DNA of 64,000 nt from Lichenifustis flavocetrariae (GTDB taxonomy: Bacteria; Pseudomonadota; Alphaproteobacteria; Rhizobiales; Beijerinckiaceae), in assembly GCF_026130545.1 (NCBI RefSeq), contig NZ_JAMOIM010000001.1, positions 310,001 through 374,000 of the forward strand. The letters run 5' to 3'. The number at the start of each line of letters is the position of its first letter. Positions within the stretch are counted from its first letter, which is position 1. Under the pieces are notes generated by a model that was given only the letters and a program-made list of their open reading frames with translations, was not told the origin of the DNA and ran no database searches. A program made the position numbers and the translations under genes. Shown here piece after piece: positions 7,550-15,526 of the stretch.

Positions 7550-8672
7550 GCGCCGACCCCGAGCCCTTCATGAAGTTCGCCAGGGTCTCGACGACCAGAC
7601 GGTTCGCTTCCTCCGAGCCGATCGTCAGCCGCAACGAATCGGGCAGGCCGTAGGCCGCGACGCGACGCAAGATCAGCCCCCGGTCGAGCAGATAGGCGTC
7701 GGCCTCGGCGGCCGTGCGGCCCGGCGCGCGCGGGAAGGTGAGAAGCACGAAGTTGCCGACGCTCGGCGTCACCTCCAGGCCCAGCGCGCTCAGTTCCGTC
7801 GTGAGCCAGGCCAGCCACGTGTCGTTGTGGGCAAGCGAACGCTCGACATGGGCGACATCCGCGATGGCCGCGATGCCGGCTTCGAGGGCCGGCCCGTTGA
7901 CGTTGAAGGGGGCGCGGATGCGGTTCAGCGCGTCGCAGACGGCGGCAGGCGCATAGAGCCAGCCGAGCCGAAGACCGCCCAGGCCGTGGATCTTCGAAAA
8001 CGTCCGGGTCATCACGACGTTCTCGCTCTCGGACACGAGTTCGAGACCCGAGGAATAGTCGTTGGTGCGCACATATTCCGCATAGGCCGCGTCGAGCACC
8101 AGCAGCACATGCGGGGGCAGGGCGGCATGCAGCCGCTTTACCTCGGCGTGCGGCAGGTAGGTCCCGGTCGGATTGTTGGGGTTGGCCAGGAAGACCGCGC
8201 TGGTGCGATCGTTCACGGTAGCGAGAATCGCGTCGACGTCCGCCGTCAGCGCCGTCTCGGGCACCGTCACGGGGGTGCCGCCGGCCGATTGAACGGCGAT
8301 CTTGTAGACGAGAAAACCATGCGCCGTGATGATGGCTTCCTGTCCCGGACCGACATAGGCGTGGGCCAGAAGCGTCAGGAGGTCGTCCGATCCGCAGCCA
8401 CAGACGATCCGGGCGGGATCAAGACCGTAGCGCGATGCGATCGCCTCCCGCAGGCGGCGCGCCGAGCCGTCGGGATAGAGTTCAAGCGTGCTCGCCGCAT
8501 CACGGAACGCCGCGATGGCGCTCGGCGCCGGCCCGAGCGGGGTTTCGTTGGATGACAGCTTGAACGTCTTGGCGCCACCCGTTGCCGCGCTCTTGCCCGG
8601 CACATAGGCGTCGATCGCCATCACGTTGGCGCGGGGGAGCGGGCGGGCGGGTGCCGAAGAAAACTCGGTCAT
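7542..8672 (-). CDS. hisC: Histidinol-phosphate aminotransferase
   Basis: A fold-type I PLP aminotransferase of 376 residues. Landmarks are [16 protein letters not shown] near the start, [13 protein letters not shown], the substrate/PLP segment [23 protein letters not shown], and the Schiff-base lysine in [17 protein letters not shown]. Within an aromatic gene block such HisC proteins may also transaminate phenylpyruvate or prephenate, a dual role shown for several bacterial HisC enzymes; this is inference here. I start at ATG 8672 ([17 protein letters not shown]), 26 bases after the chorismate mutase stop. An in-frame start at 8723 would overlap the upstream gene. The 3' end overlaps tyrC by 8 bases. 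Confidence 0.92.
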   Translation of the reverse strand: MTEFSSAPARPLPRANVMAIDAYVPGKSAATGGAKTFKLSSNETPLGPAPSAIAAFRDAASTLELYPDGSARRLREAIASRYGLDPARIVCGCGSDDLLTLLAHAYVGPGQEAIITAHGFLVYKIAVQSAGGTPVTVPETALTADVDAILATVNDRTSAVFLANPNNPTGTYLPHAEVKRLHAALPPHVLLVLDAAYAEYVRTNDYSSGLELVSESENVVMTRTFSKIHGLGGLRLGWLYAPAAVCDALNRIRAPFNVNGPALEAGIAAIADVAHVERSLAHNDTWLAWLTTELSALGLEVTPSVGNFVLLTFPRAPGRTAAEADAYLLDRGLILRRVAAYGLPDSLRLTIGSEEANRLVVETLANFMKGSGSARG

Positions 8673-8697
8673 GGAGAAGTCCGGTCGTCCGTGAAGG

Positions 8698-9636
8698 TCA
8701 TGCGAGTTCGAATCGGGCCGCATGGCTGCCGACCGCGGTCACCGCGGTGGTGCCGGCAAACTCGGCCAAGGTGGCGCTCAGACGACCCTCCGGCAGTGTA
8801 CCGGGCGTCGATAGCAACAGCGCCGCACCGTCGCTTTCGGCCGCGTGGCCCACGATCGCGCCGCCGAGCGTTGCCAAAGCCTCCGCAAGCCCCTCGCGCC
8901 AGCGGTCGAGCGTCACGGCGTGGAACACCACGTCGCGGGCGGCGGCTGCGGTGACCGGGCGGGCGATGACGAAGACCGGGATGCCGGCCGGATGATCAGG
9001 CCGCTCCACGAAAGGCAGGCGGGCGATGATCTTGGGCGCCTCGGGCGGCATCAAGTCGCGCCACCAGGCCGACTTCGCATTCTCGGCCCGAAGGAGGCCG
9101 AGGTCGCCGGCCGCAGCCGCCACCGCCCGGATGACGCCGTCGGTGCCGAAGTGGCTGTGCAACGGCACCGTGAAGCCGAAGTGAAAGCGGGCGCTGTCGC
9201 GCATCGCCGCATCGCCGCCCGCCATATCGGCATGAACCGCATAGGGGTTTTGGAGGAACGTGAAGGTCGAGATGATGACCCGCCAGATGCTCTCGACCGT
9301 GTCGAGCGGCAGCCGGCCCGTATGCCGCTCGGCCAAGCGCCGCATCATCTCGGCTTCGCGACCCGGCCGGAACGCCGAACCGCCCCCCTGGCGCGCCTTG
9401 ATGGAGATCAACTGGTCGATGATGCCGCTGCGTTCGATCAACAGGGCGTGCATCCCGGCGTCGATCCGATCGATCTCGACTCGGAGATCGTCGAGTTGGG
9501 TGGCAATCGAGGAAGCGGCGGTAGGATCGGACAAGGCAGGTTCGGGCTCTTTCGAGGCCGATACGATCGGCCCGGATGCAACTGGGGTCATAGCGGCGGT
9601 GACCGCTTTTAGCAAAGGGCCTTTGCGTCGGCGCAA
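8698..9636 (-). CDS. Chorismate mutase (AroQ) with large C-terminal extension
   Basis: The AroQ-type helical domain spans about residues 45-125: [36 protein letters not shown], then [13 protein letters not shown] and [19 protein letters not shown]-terminal region of ~180 residues (from about 128) resembles a degenerate periplasmic-binding/prephenate-dehydratase-like fold, with [22 protein letters not shown], but lacks a recognisable TRF dehydratase motif. It converts chorismate to prephenate, feeding tyrC downstream. TTG 9636 is preceded by GGGGAG 8 bases upstream and is preferred. ATG 9591 has no ribosome site but would remove a basic leader. First gene of the block. Confidence 0.82.
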   Translation of the reverse strand: MRRRKGPLLKAVTAAMTPVASGPIVSASKEPEPALSDPTAASSIATQLDDLRVEIDRIDAGMHALLIERSGIIDQLISIKARQGGGSAFRPGREAEMMRRLAERHTGRLPLDTVESIWRVIISTFTFLQNPYAVHADMAGGDAAMRDSARFHFGFTVPLHSHFGTDGVIRAVAAAAGDLGLLRAENAKSAWWRDLMPPEAPKIIARLPFVERPDHPAGIPVFVIARPVTAAAARDVVFHAVTLDRWREGLAEALATLGGAIVGHAAESDGAALLLSTPGTLPEGRLSATLAEFAGTTAVTAVGSHAARFELA

Positions 9637-9769
9637 CCGTATGGCTCCCCCTACCTCATTGGCCGACCAATAATAAATGGCGCCAAGATTCAGCTCTCCC
9701 GGCGCAGCTTGGTAAGTTGACGTTCACATCCGTCGGGGACAGTGCCTCGGAGAAGAAAGAGGCGTGAAC

Positions 9770-10525
9770 ATGCAGGCGGTCAATTGTGAAGGGTGCCAAA
9801 ACGGCGTCGGCTTTGCGCTTCCGTTTTCGATGGCCTTTCAGCCGATTGTCGATGTCGAAGCCGGGTCGATCTTCGCCCATGAGGCGCTCGTGCGTGGCAC
9901 GGACGGTGCTGGCGCCGGCAGCATCCTGTCCGCTGTCGACGAGGACAACCGTTACAGCTTCGACCAAGCATGCCGCGTCAAGGCGATCGAACTGGCCTCC
10001 GGTCTCGATCTGCAGAAGGACAACGGCTATCTGTCGATCAACTTTTTGCCGAATGCGGTCTACGAGCCGAGTGCCTGCATCCGCTTGACGCTCGCGACCG
10101 CCAAGCGGACTCAATTCCCCCTCGACCGGCTGATCTTCGAGTTCACCGAGAACGAGCGTCTCGATCCCGCGCATGTCCAACGCATCATCGCGAGCTACAA
10201 GGCATTGGGTTTCAAGACGGCGCTCGATGATTTCGGCGCAGGCTACGCGGGATTGTCGCTGCTGGCTCGTTTTCAGCCCGACATCATCAAGATCGACATG
10301 GACCTGATCCGCGGCATCGACACGAGCCGCGTGAAGCGCGTTCTCGTCCGCGCCATCGTCACCGCCTGCGCCGACCTCGGCATTTCCGTCCTGGCCGAAG
10401 GGATCGAGACGGTCGATGAATATGCGGCCTTGCGCGATTTGGGCGTCCGACTGCAACAAGGATATTTGTTCGCGCGGCCGGCCTTTCAGGCTTTGGCCAT
10501 CCCGGCTTGGCCTGACGTGTTCTGA
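9770..10525 (+). CDS. Stand-alone EAL-domain c-di-GMP phosphodiesterase
   Basis: A 251-residue protein that is almost entirely EAL domain. Catalytic features are intact: HEALVRG (EAL), INFLPNAVYEP, FEFTENE, the metal/loop 6 motif TALDDFGAGYAGLSL, IIKIDMDLIRGID, VLAEGIET and LQQGYLFARP. An active phosphodiesterase that lowers c-di-GMP is therefore predicted. No membrane or GGDEF segment is present. The N-terminus carries Cys6-x-x-Cys9 (NCEGCQNG) directly before the EAL fold, which could bind metal or respond to redox; no known sensor domain is recognised. ATG 9770 is chosen because AGAGG lies 7 bases upstream. It is monocistronic, divergent from the chorismate mutase gene. Confidence 0.9.
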   Translation: MQAVNCEGCQNGVGFALPFSMAFQPIVDVEAGSIFAHEALVRGTDGAGAGSILSAVDEDNRYSFDQACRVKAIELASGLDLQKDNGYLSINFLPNAVYEPSACIRLTLATAKRTQFPLDRLIFEFTENERLDPAHVQRIIASYKALGFKTALDDFGAGYAGLSLLARFQPDIIKIDMDLIRGIDTSRVKRVLVRAIVTACADLGISVLAEGIETVDEYAALRDLGVRLQQGYLFARPAFQALAIPAWPDVF

Positions 10526-10565
10526 CTCGCCGGCTCAGTCGGATCGACCGCAGTCATCGCTCCAA

Positions 10566-10600
10566 CAGAAAAGGGCCGCTCCCAAGCTGGAAGCGGCCCC
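10566..10600 (-). terminator. Strong intrinsic terminator for minus-strand small transcript
   Basis: GGGCCGCT (10573-10580) pairs with AGCGGCCC (10592-10599). On the minus strand the hairpin is followed by TTTTCTGTT. On the plus strand no T-run follows, so it terminates the minus-strand unit (small ORF at 10639-10707, perhaps with the PagL-like gene). Confidence 0.75.
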
Positions 10601-10638
10601 CGCATTGTCCGGCCTTCAGGCCGATCCTGGTGTCGGAC

Positions 10639-10707
10639 CTACGCAGCCAAAACCGCGGCGGAGACAGAAATCCAGGCCTGGCCCTGCGGCTTGAAACAAT
10701 GAGACAC
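10639..10707 (-). CDS. 22-codon small ORF with near-perfect Shine-Dalgarno
   Basis: GTG 10707 opens a 22-codon frame ending TAG. The peptide begins MSHCFKPQGQ and ends SVSAAVLAA. The ribosome site AAGGAGG, with the flanking TGATCC, is complementary to 13 contiguous bases of the 16S rRNA 3' tail, and GTG lies 7 bases after it, the ideal spacing. A strong intrinsic terminator follows 40 bases later. No family is recognised. The C-terminal AVLAA could also act as a degradation-type tail. It may be a free small mRNA or the last cistron after the PagL-like gene 113 bases upstream. Coding potential rests on translation signals only. Confidence 0.5.
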   Translation of the reverse strand: MSHCFKPQGQAWISVSAAVLAA

Positions 10708-10783
10708 TGGATCACCTCCTTTCGTTGCGTTGCGATAAAGGGAGGATGCCTGCTTTCTCCCGATCCTGCAACCCTGTTGCGGC

Positions 10784-10801
10784 ACGTCACTCATGTGACG
10801 T
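10784..10801. promoter_or_regulatory. Perfect inverted repeat ACGTCAC-4-GTGACGT
   Basis: A 7-bp perfect dyad with a TCAT spacer lies between the PagL-like stop (10820) and the small ORF (10707). No T-run follows on either strand, so an operator or an mRNA-end-stabilising hairpin is more likely than a terminator. Confidence 0.4.
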
Positions 10802-10819
10802 AAGGCCCCGCCAGGACGC

Positions 10820-11437
10820 TCAGAACGTATAGCCGATCCGGCCCCCGAAATTCGTCATGCCCGCATTGCGGGCGCAGAGATGGTCGTTGGAGATATGCTC
10901 GGCCGTGGCCATCACGCTCCAATGATCCGTGAGCTGATAGCCGAGCGTGGCCGATTCCCGGAACATGAGGTGACAACCCACGGCCGAGTAGCCGACAGGC
11001 GGCACGAACTGCGTGTGGCCATCGTTGTAGGAGCCGCCGAGCGAAATTTCACCGAACAACCGCTGATAGATCGGCACCGTCCAGGTGAGGCCGAAATAAC
11101 CGTCGCTCGTCTTGCCGTCCGTGTTCAGATTGCCACCGACATGCAGGCGGGGGATGAGGTAGTTCCAATAGCCCGCATTCGTTTCCACGATCCGCGGGCT
11201 CAGGAGTTCCGCATTGAGGTCGACGCCCGAGCCTTGCTCCGGCGTGTCGTAGCCGTGGTAGAAGATGCCGCCGCGCACCTCGGACAAGACCCCGAACGGA
11301 TAGGCATGGGCAGGCGCTTGCGGCGTCACATAGGACGCGGGCGAGGCTGGAAAATCCGCGGCATGGCCCAGCGTGGCCGGGAGCGCCAGGGCCAGAGCTG
11401 CCGTTGTCGCGATGGTCTTGACGAAACGCGTATTCAA
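10820..11437 (-). CDS. PagL-like acyloxyacyl hydrolase (lipid A 3-O-deacylase family)
   Basis: A 205-residue outer-membrane beta-barrel protein. The signal peptide is RFVKTIATTAALALALPATLGHA, then alternating aromatic/polar strands (EVRGGIFYHGYD, GYFGLTWTVPIYQ, ESATLGYQLTDHWSVMATAEHIS) and a C-terminal Phe (GGRIGYTF) typical of barrels. The AEHISNDHLCARNAG segment corresponds to the His-Ser-Asn active-site region of PagL (HxSN). PagL removes the 3-O-linked acyl chain of lipid A and so tunes envelope immunogenicity and permeability; function here is inferred. TTG 11437 is preferred because GAGGAG lies 6 bases before it; the open frame extends to ATG 11467 without a ribosome site. Confidence 0.75.
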   Translation of the reverse strand: MNTRFVKTIATTAALALALPATLGHAADFPASPASYVTPQAPAHAYPFGVLSEVRGGIFYHGYDTPEQGSGVDLNAELLSPRIVETNAGYWNYLIPRLHVGGNLNTDGKTSDGYFGLTWTVPIYQRLFGEISLGGSYNDGHTQFVPPVGYSAVGCHLMFRESATLGYQLTDHWSVMATAEHISNDHLCARNAGMTNFGGRIGYTF

Positions 11438-11475
11438 AAGCAGCTCCTCGGCGAGTGAAACCGCCACGACATTGT

Positions 11476-12354
11476 TTAGCGGTACTCAGCGTCGAGCCGC
11501 TTGTCCATGCGTCCAGCGAGATCCTGGATAAATTGCCAGGCAGTGCGTCCTGAACGCGACGCTCGCGTGGTCGCCCATTCCAGGGCCTCTCCAACCAGTT
11601 GGTCGCGCGGCAACTCGAGGCCGAGCCTTGCCGCATAGGCGTCGATCATCGCGAGATAGTCGTCCTGCGAGCATTTGTGGAAACCGAGCCACAAGCCGAA
11701 ACGATCGGACAAGGACACCTTTTCCTCCACGGCCTCGCCGGGGTTGATGGCGGTGGCGCGCTCGTTGTCCATCATGTCGCGCGGCATGAGATGACGTCGA
11801 TTCGACGTCGCGTAGAAGATGACATTATCGGGCCGTCCCTCGATGCCCCCGTCGAGCACGGCCTTCAGGGACTTATAGGATGTGTCGTCCGTATCGAACG
11901 ACAGGTCGTCACAGAACAGGATGAAGCGGCACGGCGCGTCGCGCAGCAGCGTCATCAGCGCCGGCAGGCTGTCGACATCCTCGCGGTGGATCTCGACGAG
12001 CTTCAGCGGCAGTTCAGACCCTCGCGCGCCGTTGACCGTCGCATGGACGGCTTTGACGAGCGACGACTTGCCCATGCCGCGTGCTCCCCACAGCAATGCG
12101 TTGTTGGCCGGGAGACCGCGCGCGAAGCGCTGCGTGTTGTCGAGAAGGATGTCTCGGACCCTATCGATCCCCTGTAGGAGGTCGAGGTCTACCCGGTTGA
12201 CCTTTGGGACGGGCACCAGCCGCCCGGCCGTGGCCGAGAACACAAAGGCGTCCGCGGCTCCGAAGTCGGGCTGGGCCGGGGGGGTGGGGGTCAGGCGTTC
12301 GAGCGCCGCCGCGATACGTTCCAGCACCGGGAGCAGCGAATCCGTCATTGTCAT
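11476..12354 (-). CDS. DUF815 family P-loop ATPase
   Basis: A 292-residue AAA-type ATPase of the DUF815 family. The Walker A motif is in ALLWGARGMGKSSLVKAVHA. The Walker B-like motif is RFILFCDDLSFD. Sensor-like NVIFYATSNRRHLMPRDM precedes EEKVSLSDRFGLWLGFHKCSQDDYLAMI, the family signature. Alphaproteobacterial members are conserved and often lie near yajC-secDF, as here (1.2 kb away), but their role is not established. ATG 12354 (MTMTDSLLPVLERIAAALERL) is taken because the residues upstream of it are unlike the family. Divergent from the VPLPA-CTERM gene at 12688. Confidence 0.88.
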   Translation of the reverse strand: MTMTDSLLPVLERIAAALERLTPTPPAQPDFGAADAFVFSATAGRLVPVPKVNRVDLDLLQGIDRVRDILLDNTQRFARGLPANNALLWGARGMGKSSLVKAVHATVNGARGSELPLKLVEIHREDVDSLPALMTLLRDAPCRFILFCDDLSFDTDDTSYKSLKAVLDGGIEGRPDNVIFYATSNRRHLMPRDMMDNERATAINPGEAVEEKVSLSDRFGLWLGFHKCSQDDYLAMIDAYAARLGLELPRDQLVGEALEWATTRASRSGRTAWQFIQDLAGRMDKRLDAEYR

Positions 12355-12687
12355 TAGGCAATCCAGCGAGAGTCGAGCGCCGTCCTGGCGGTCGGTGTGA
12401 AGAGAAAAACGGAGTGGCGCGTCGCCAGCCGGGAACGCTGTCTCGCCGAATGCCGCGCGACATAACCCCTCGCGGCCTTCATGCAAGTCACCGACGCCTA
12501 TCCAAATGGATCATGCCTCCCACCAGGCGACCACCTAGCGTTTCTCGCGCTTCCGGCGTTCGAAGCATTTTCTTCGGCGCGCAGGCCAAGCGAGGCGGAG
12601 ACCAGTATGAAGATTTCAGCGAGATTTTCAAATGCTTCAATTGAGGTCGGACATGCCCGATCCCCGGGGAGGAATGGAGCGGACCTC

Positions 12688-13296
12688 ATGGCGCGCGGCC
12701 GGCTCGTCATCCTCGGGTTCGCATTCGGTGCGATAGGCATGGGCGTGGGGACGTCCTCGGCGGCTCCGATCACCTACAATATCAATCAGACGATTGGGTC
12801 CGGCAGTGTCGTGGGCAGCATCGGCACCGACGGCACGCTCGGCAGTCTCGGCGCGAGCAACGTGGTCGACTGGACGCTCACCCTGACCAGCGGCATGGCC
12901 TCTTATGTCCTGACCTCATCCAATAGCGCCGTGGTCGGGTCTGGTGCCGATCTGATGGCTACCTCCTCCCAACTGCTCTTCGATTACAGCGGTACGGATG
13001 GCGGCTACTTGTTGTTTCAGCAGGGCCTTTACAGCGGCAATCACTATTATTGCGATGCAGCGGCCGGCAACTTCGCCTGTTCCCAAGGCGCGACGGTGGC
13101 TCCGGAGAGCAACAGCAGCCCGAGCTTCCAGAATGTCGGACTGTCGGGAAATGTGGTGATCGGCACGGCGGTGTCTTCCGTCCCCCTGCCGGCGGCCCTC
13201 CCCTTGTTCGGTGTCGCCGTGCTGACCTTGGCGGGCCTGGGCTATGGGAAGAGCCGCCGCAAAGCCAGCGCGGTCACAGGCGCACCGATCGCGTGA
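12688..13296 (+). CDS. VPLPA-CTERM sorting domain protein (third)
   Basis: A 202-residue secreted protein. The signal peptide is MARGRLVILGFAFGAIGMGV followed by GTSSA. The low-complexity, Gly/Ser/Thr-rich beta ectodomain has a pair of cysteines (NHYYCDAAAGNFACSQG) that could form a disulphide. The C-terminal sorting signal is SVPLPAALPLFGVAVLTLAG, then LGYGKSRRKAS. ATG 12688 is chosen: it begins the signal peptide and has GGAGCGGA upstream, while the frame open from 12481 gives an unlikely leader. It sits alone between a divergent ATPase and yajC and has an inverted repeat after the stop. Function of the ectodomain is unknown. Confidence 0.82.
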   Translation: MARGRLVILGFAFGAIGMGVGTSSAAPITYNINQTIGSGSVVGSIGTDGTLGSLGASNVVDWTLTLTSGMASYVLTSSNSAVVGSGADLMATSSQLLFDYSGTDGGYLLFQQGLYSGNHYYCDAAAGNFACSQGATVAPESNSSPSFQNVGLSGNVVIGTAVSSVPLPAALPLFGVAVLTLAGLGYGKSRRKASAVTGAPIA

Positions 13297-13314
13297 CACC
13301 TCGATTCTGATCGT

Positions 13315-13350
13315 TCGAAGGGCGCGCGGCGGAAGCTGCGCGCCCTTCGA
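13315..13350 (+). terminator. GC-rich hairpin after third VPLPA-CTERM gene
   Basis: TCGAAGGGCGCGC pairs perfectly with GCGCGCCCTTCGA over 13 bp with a 10-base loop. No T-run follows, so it may be a rho-assisted terminator or an mRNA-stabilising hairpin. Confidence 0.55.
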
Positions 13351-13538
13351 CATCCTGCCGGCAGGAGCGTTGCAGCCGCCAGGCGCGACGCTTCCCGTAG
13401 ACGTGGACAGAACGGCGGCCGCGCAGCCTCTCCTGTTTGTAAGTTTTGACGCGATTGCTTTCACGCGGCCGACTTGTATAGTCCCGCGCGATTTGTTGGG
13501 CCGTGGGCTCAAGGCTCACCACCCACTGGAGTTTTCAG

Positions 13539-13883
13539 GTGTTCACTTCTGCATTCGCGCAAACGCCCGGGGCCCTGGGCGGCAGCGCAGACATTATCCA
13601 ATTCGTCGTGCCGATGGTTGCGGTTCTCGGCATCATGTATGTGCTGATCCTCCGACCTCAGCAAAAGCGGACCAAGGATCATCAGGCCATGATCACCGCC
13701 GTGCGACGGGGCGACACGATCGTCACCACCGGCGGGCTGATCGGCAAGGTCACCAAAGCGACGGAGCCGACCGAGCTCGAACTCGAAATCGCCCCGAACG
13801 TCCGGGTCCGGGTCTCGCGCGCCATGATCTCCGAGGTTCGTGCCAAGGGCGAACCCGTGAAGGAAGCAGCAATCAAGCCATGA
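13539..13883 (+). CDS. yajC: Preprotein translocase subunit YajC
   Basis: A 114-residue single-span inner-membrane protein. The membrane segment is about residues 19-37 (IIQFVVPMVAVLGIMYVLI), followed by LRPQQKRTKDHQAMITAVRRGDTIVTTGG, the YajC fingerprint, and a small beta domain (LIGKVTKATEPTELELEIAPNVRVRVSRAMI). It associates with SecDF in the Sec holotranslocon. GTG 13539 is used: GGAG lies 7 bases before it and the first residues (FTSAFAQ) match relatives. The frame extends to 13503 without support. It is the first gene of yajC-secD-secF. Confidence 0.93.
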   Translation: MFTSAFAQTPGALGGSADIIQFVVPMVAVLGIMYVLILRPQQKRTKDHQAMITAVRRGDTIVTTGGLIGKVTKATEPTELELEIAPNVRVRVSRAMISEVRAKGEPVKEAAIKP

Positions 13884-13920
13884 TGGTTCATGTCCCGTTG
13901 AGCCTCGAGGCGCGCCGCGC

Positions 13921-15516
13921 ATGATCCGCTATGCTCCGTGGAAAGTCGTGTCCATCATCGTGGCCACGCTGATCGCGCTTCTCCTCGTTGTCCCAAGCAT
14001 GCTGCCGCAAACGGCGCGCGAGTCGCTGGCCCGCAATGTGCCGTGGCTGCCGGCGAAGACCATCGTGCTCGGTCTCGATCTCCAGGGCGGTGCCCATGTG
14101 CTGCTCGAAGTCGACACACCCTCGGTGATCCGCACCAAGGTGGAGGGATTGCGCGACGACGTACGCCGGACGCTGCGCGAGGAGAACGTGCGCCTGACGG
14201 GCGGCATCGGGTTGCAGGCCAAGGGGATCCAGCTGCGGGTTCCTGATGCCAACGACCGCGCAAAGCTTCTGCCGAAACTGCGGGCCCTGGCCCAGCCGCT
14301 TGGCGCATCGCTGACCGGGGCCGTGTCGGAATTCACCGTCAACGAGGGCGACGACGGCGTCATCCAGTTGGCCCTCACCGACCAGGGGATCGATGCGCGT
14401 GTGCGGCGTGCCGTCGATCAATCGATCGAGGTGTTGCGCCGCCGCGTCGATGCGCTCGGCACGACCGAGCCAAACATCCAGCGCGAGGGCAACGACCGCA
14501 TTCTGGTGGAAGTGCCGGGGCTGCAGGACGCGCAGCGGTTGAAGGATATTCTGGGCACGACGGCGAAGCTCGAGTTTCGCCTCGTGGCCGACGCAGGTGA
14601 GGCCCCGTCCGACGTCGAGCAACTGCCCTATTACACGCCGACCGAGGGAAATGGCACACTGCCGGTCGAGAAGCGCGTGATGGTGCAGGGGGAGGACCTG
14701 ACGGACGCGCAGCCCGGCTTTGACTCACGGACCGGTGAGCCTGTCGTGAACTTCCGCTTCAACCTGCGCGGCGGCCAGCAATTCGGTCAGGTCACGTCGG
14801 AGAATGTCGGCAAACCGTTTGCGATCGTTCTCGACGAGAAGATCGTATCCGCACCGCGTATTCTTGGGGCCATCACCGGCGGCTCGGGCCAGATCTCTGG
14901 TAGCTTCACTGTGCAGCAGGCGAACGATCTCGCGGTCCTGCTGCGCGCCGGCGCTCTTCCGGCCAAGCTGACGATCGTCGAGGAACGTACGGTCGGTCCT
15001 GGCCTCGGGCAGGATTCGATCGACGCCGGCAAGCGGGCCGCCTATGTGGCCGCCGTGCTGGTCCTCGGATACATGCTGCTCACCTATGGGGTGTTCGGCA
15101 TTTTCGCTGATATCGCCCTGGCGGTTCACATCTTGTTGATCTTCGCCTTCATGGTGCTGCTCGGCGCGACCCTCACGCTGCCGGGCATCGCCGGCATCGT
15201 CTTCACGATTGGCGTCGCGGTCGACGCCAACGTGCTGATCTATGAGCGTATCCGCGAGGAGAACCATGGCGGCCGCTCGATCCTCCAGTCGCTTGATGCC
15301 GGGTTCCGGCGGGCCTTCGCGACTATCATCGACTCGAACGTCACCATGTTTGTGGCCGCCACGATCCTGTATCTATTCGGGTCCGGGCCGGTGCGCGGAT
15401 TTGCCGTGTCGTTGGGTCTGGGTATTCTGACCTCGGTCGTGACCGCCGTGACGATGACCCGGATGATGATCGCCGTCTGGTACCGCGTTAAGCGGCCGAC
15501 CGTTCTGCCGATCTGA
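13921..15516 (+). CDS. secD: Protein translocase subunit SecD
   Basis: A 531-residue inner-membrane protein that, with SecF, uses the proton gradient to pull translocating proteins into the periplasm. TM1 is at about 9-27. The periplasmic P1 region contains the signature LGLDLQGGAHVLLEVD (about 50-65) and EVLRRRVDALGTTEPNIQREGNDRILVEVPG. Five C-terminal TMs follow, with VGPGLGQDSIDAGKRAA, GVAVDANVLIYERIREE and the RAFATIIDSNVTMFVAATILY block. Length is normal for Alphaproteobacteria. ATG 13921 lies 37 bases after the yajC stop. secF follows after 10 bases, so they form one operon. Confidence 0.96.
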   Translation: MIRYAPWKVVSIIVATLIALLLVVPSMLPQTARESLARNVPWLPAKTIVLGLDLQGGAHVLLEVDTPSVIRTKVEGLRDDVRRTLREENVRLTGGIGLQAKGIQLRVPDANDRAKLLPKLRALAQPLGASLTGAVSEFTVNEGDDGVIQLALTDQGIDARVRRAVDQSIEVLRRRVDALGTTEPNIQREGNDRILVEVPGLQDAQRLKDILGTTAKLEFRLVADAGEAPSDVEQLPYYTPTEGNGTLPVEKRVMVQGEDLTDAQPGFDSRTGEPVVNFRFNLRGGQQFGQVTSENVGKPFAIVLDEKIVSAPRILGAITGGSGQISGSFTVQQANDLAVLLRAGALPAKLTIVEERTVGPGLGQDSIDAGKRAAYVAAVLVLGYMLLTYGVFGIFADIALAVHILLIFAFMVLLGATLTLPGIAGIVFTIGVAVDANVLIYERIREENHGGRSILQSLDAGFRRAFATIIDSNVTMFVAATILYLFGSGPVRGFAVSLGLGILTSVVTAVTMTRMMIAVWYRVKRPTVLPI

Positions 15517-15526
15517 GGCGACCTTC

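Noticed and set aside
10703-10722. 16S rRNA 3' end (CTGGATCACCTCCTTTC on the plus strand)
   Set aside because: Only 17 bases match and no rRNA precedes them. It is the complement of an unusually long Shine-Dalgarno for the minus-strand small ORF.
12498-12773. Upstream extension or antisense gene at the start of the third VPLPA-CTERM gene
   Set aside because: The signal peptide begins at ATG 12688 with a ribosome site; upstream residues and the antisense frame look random.
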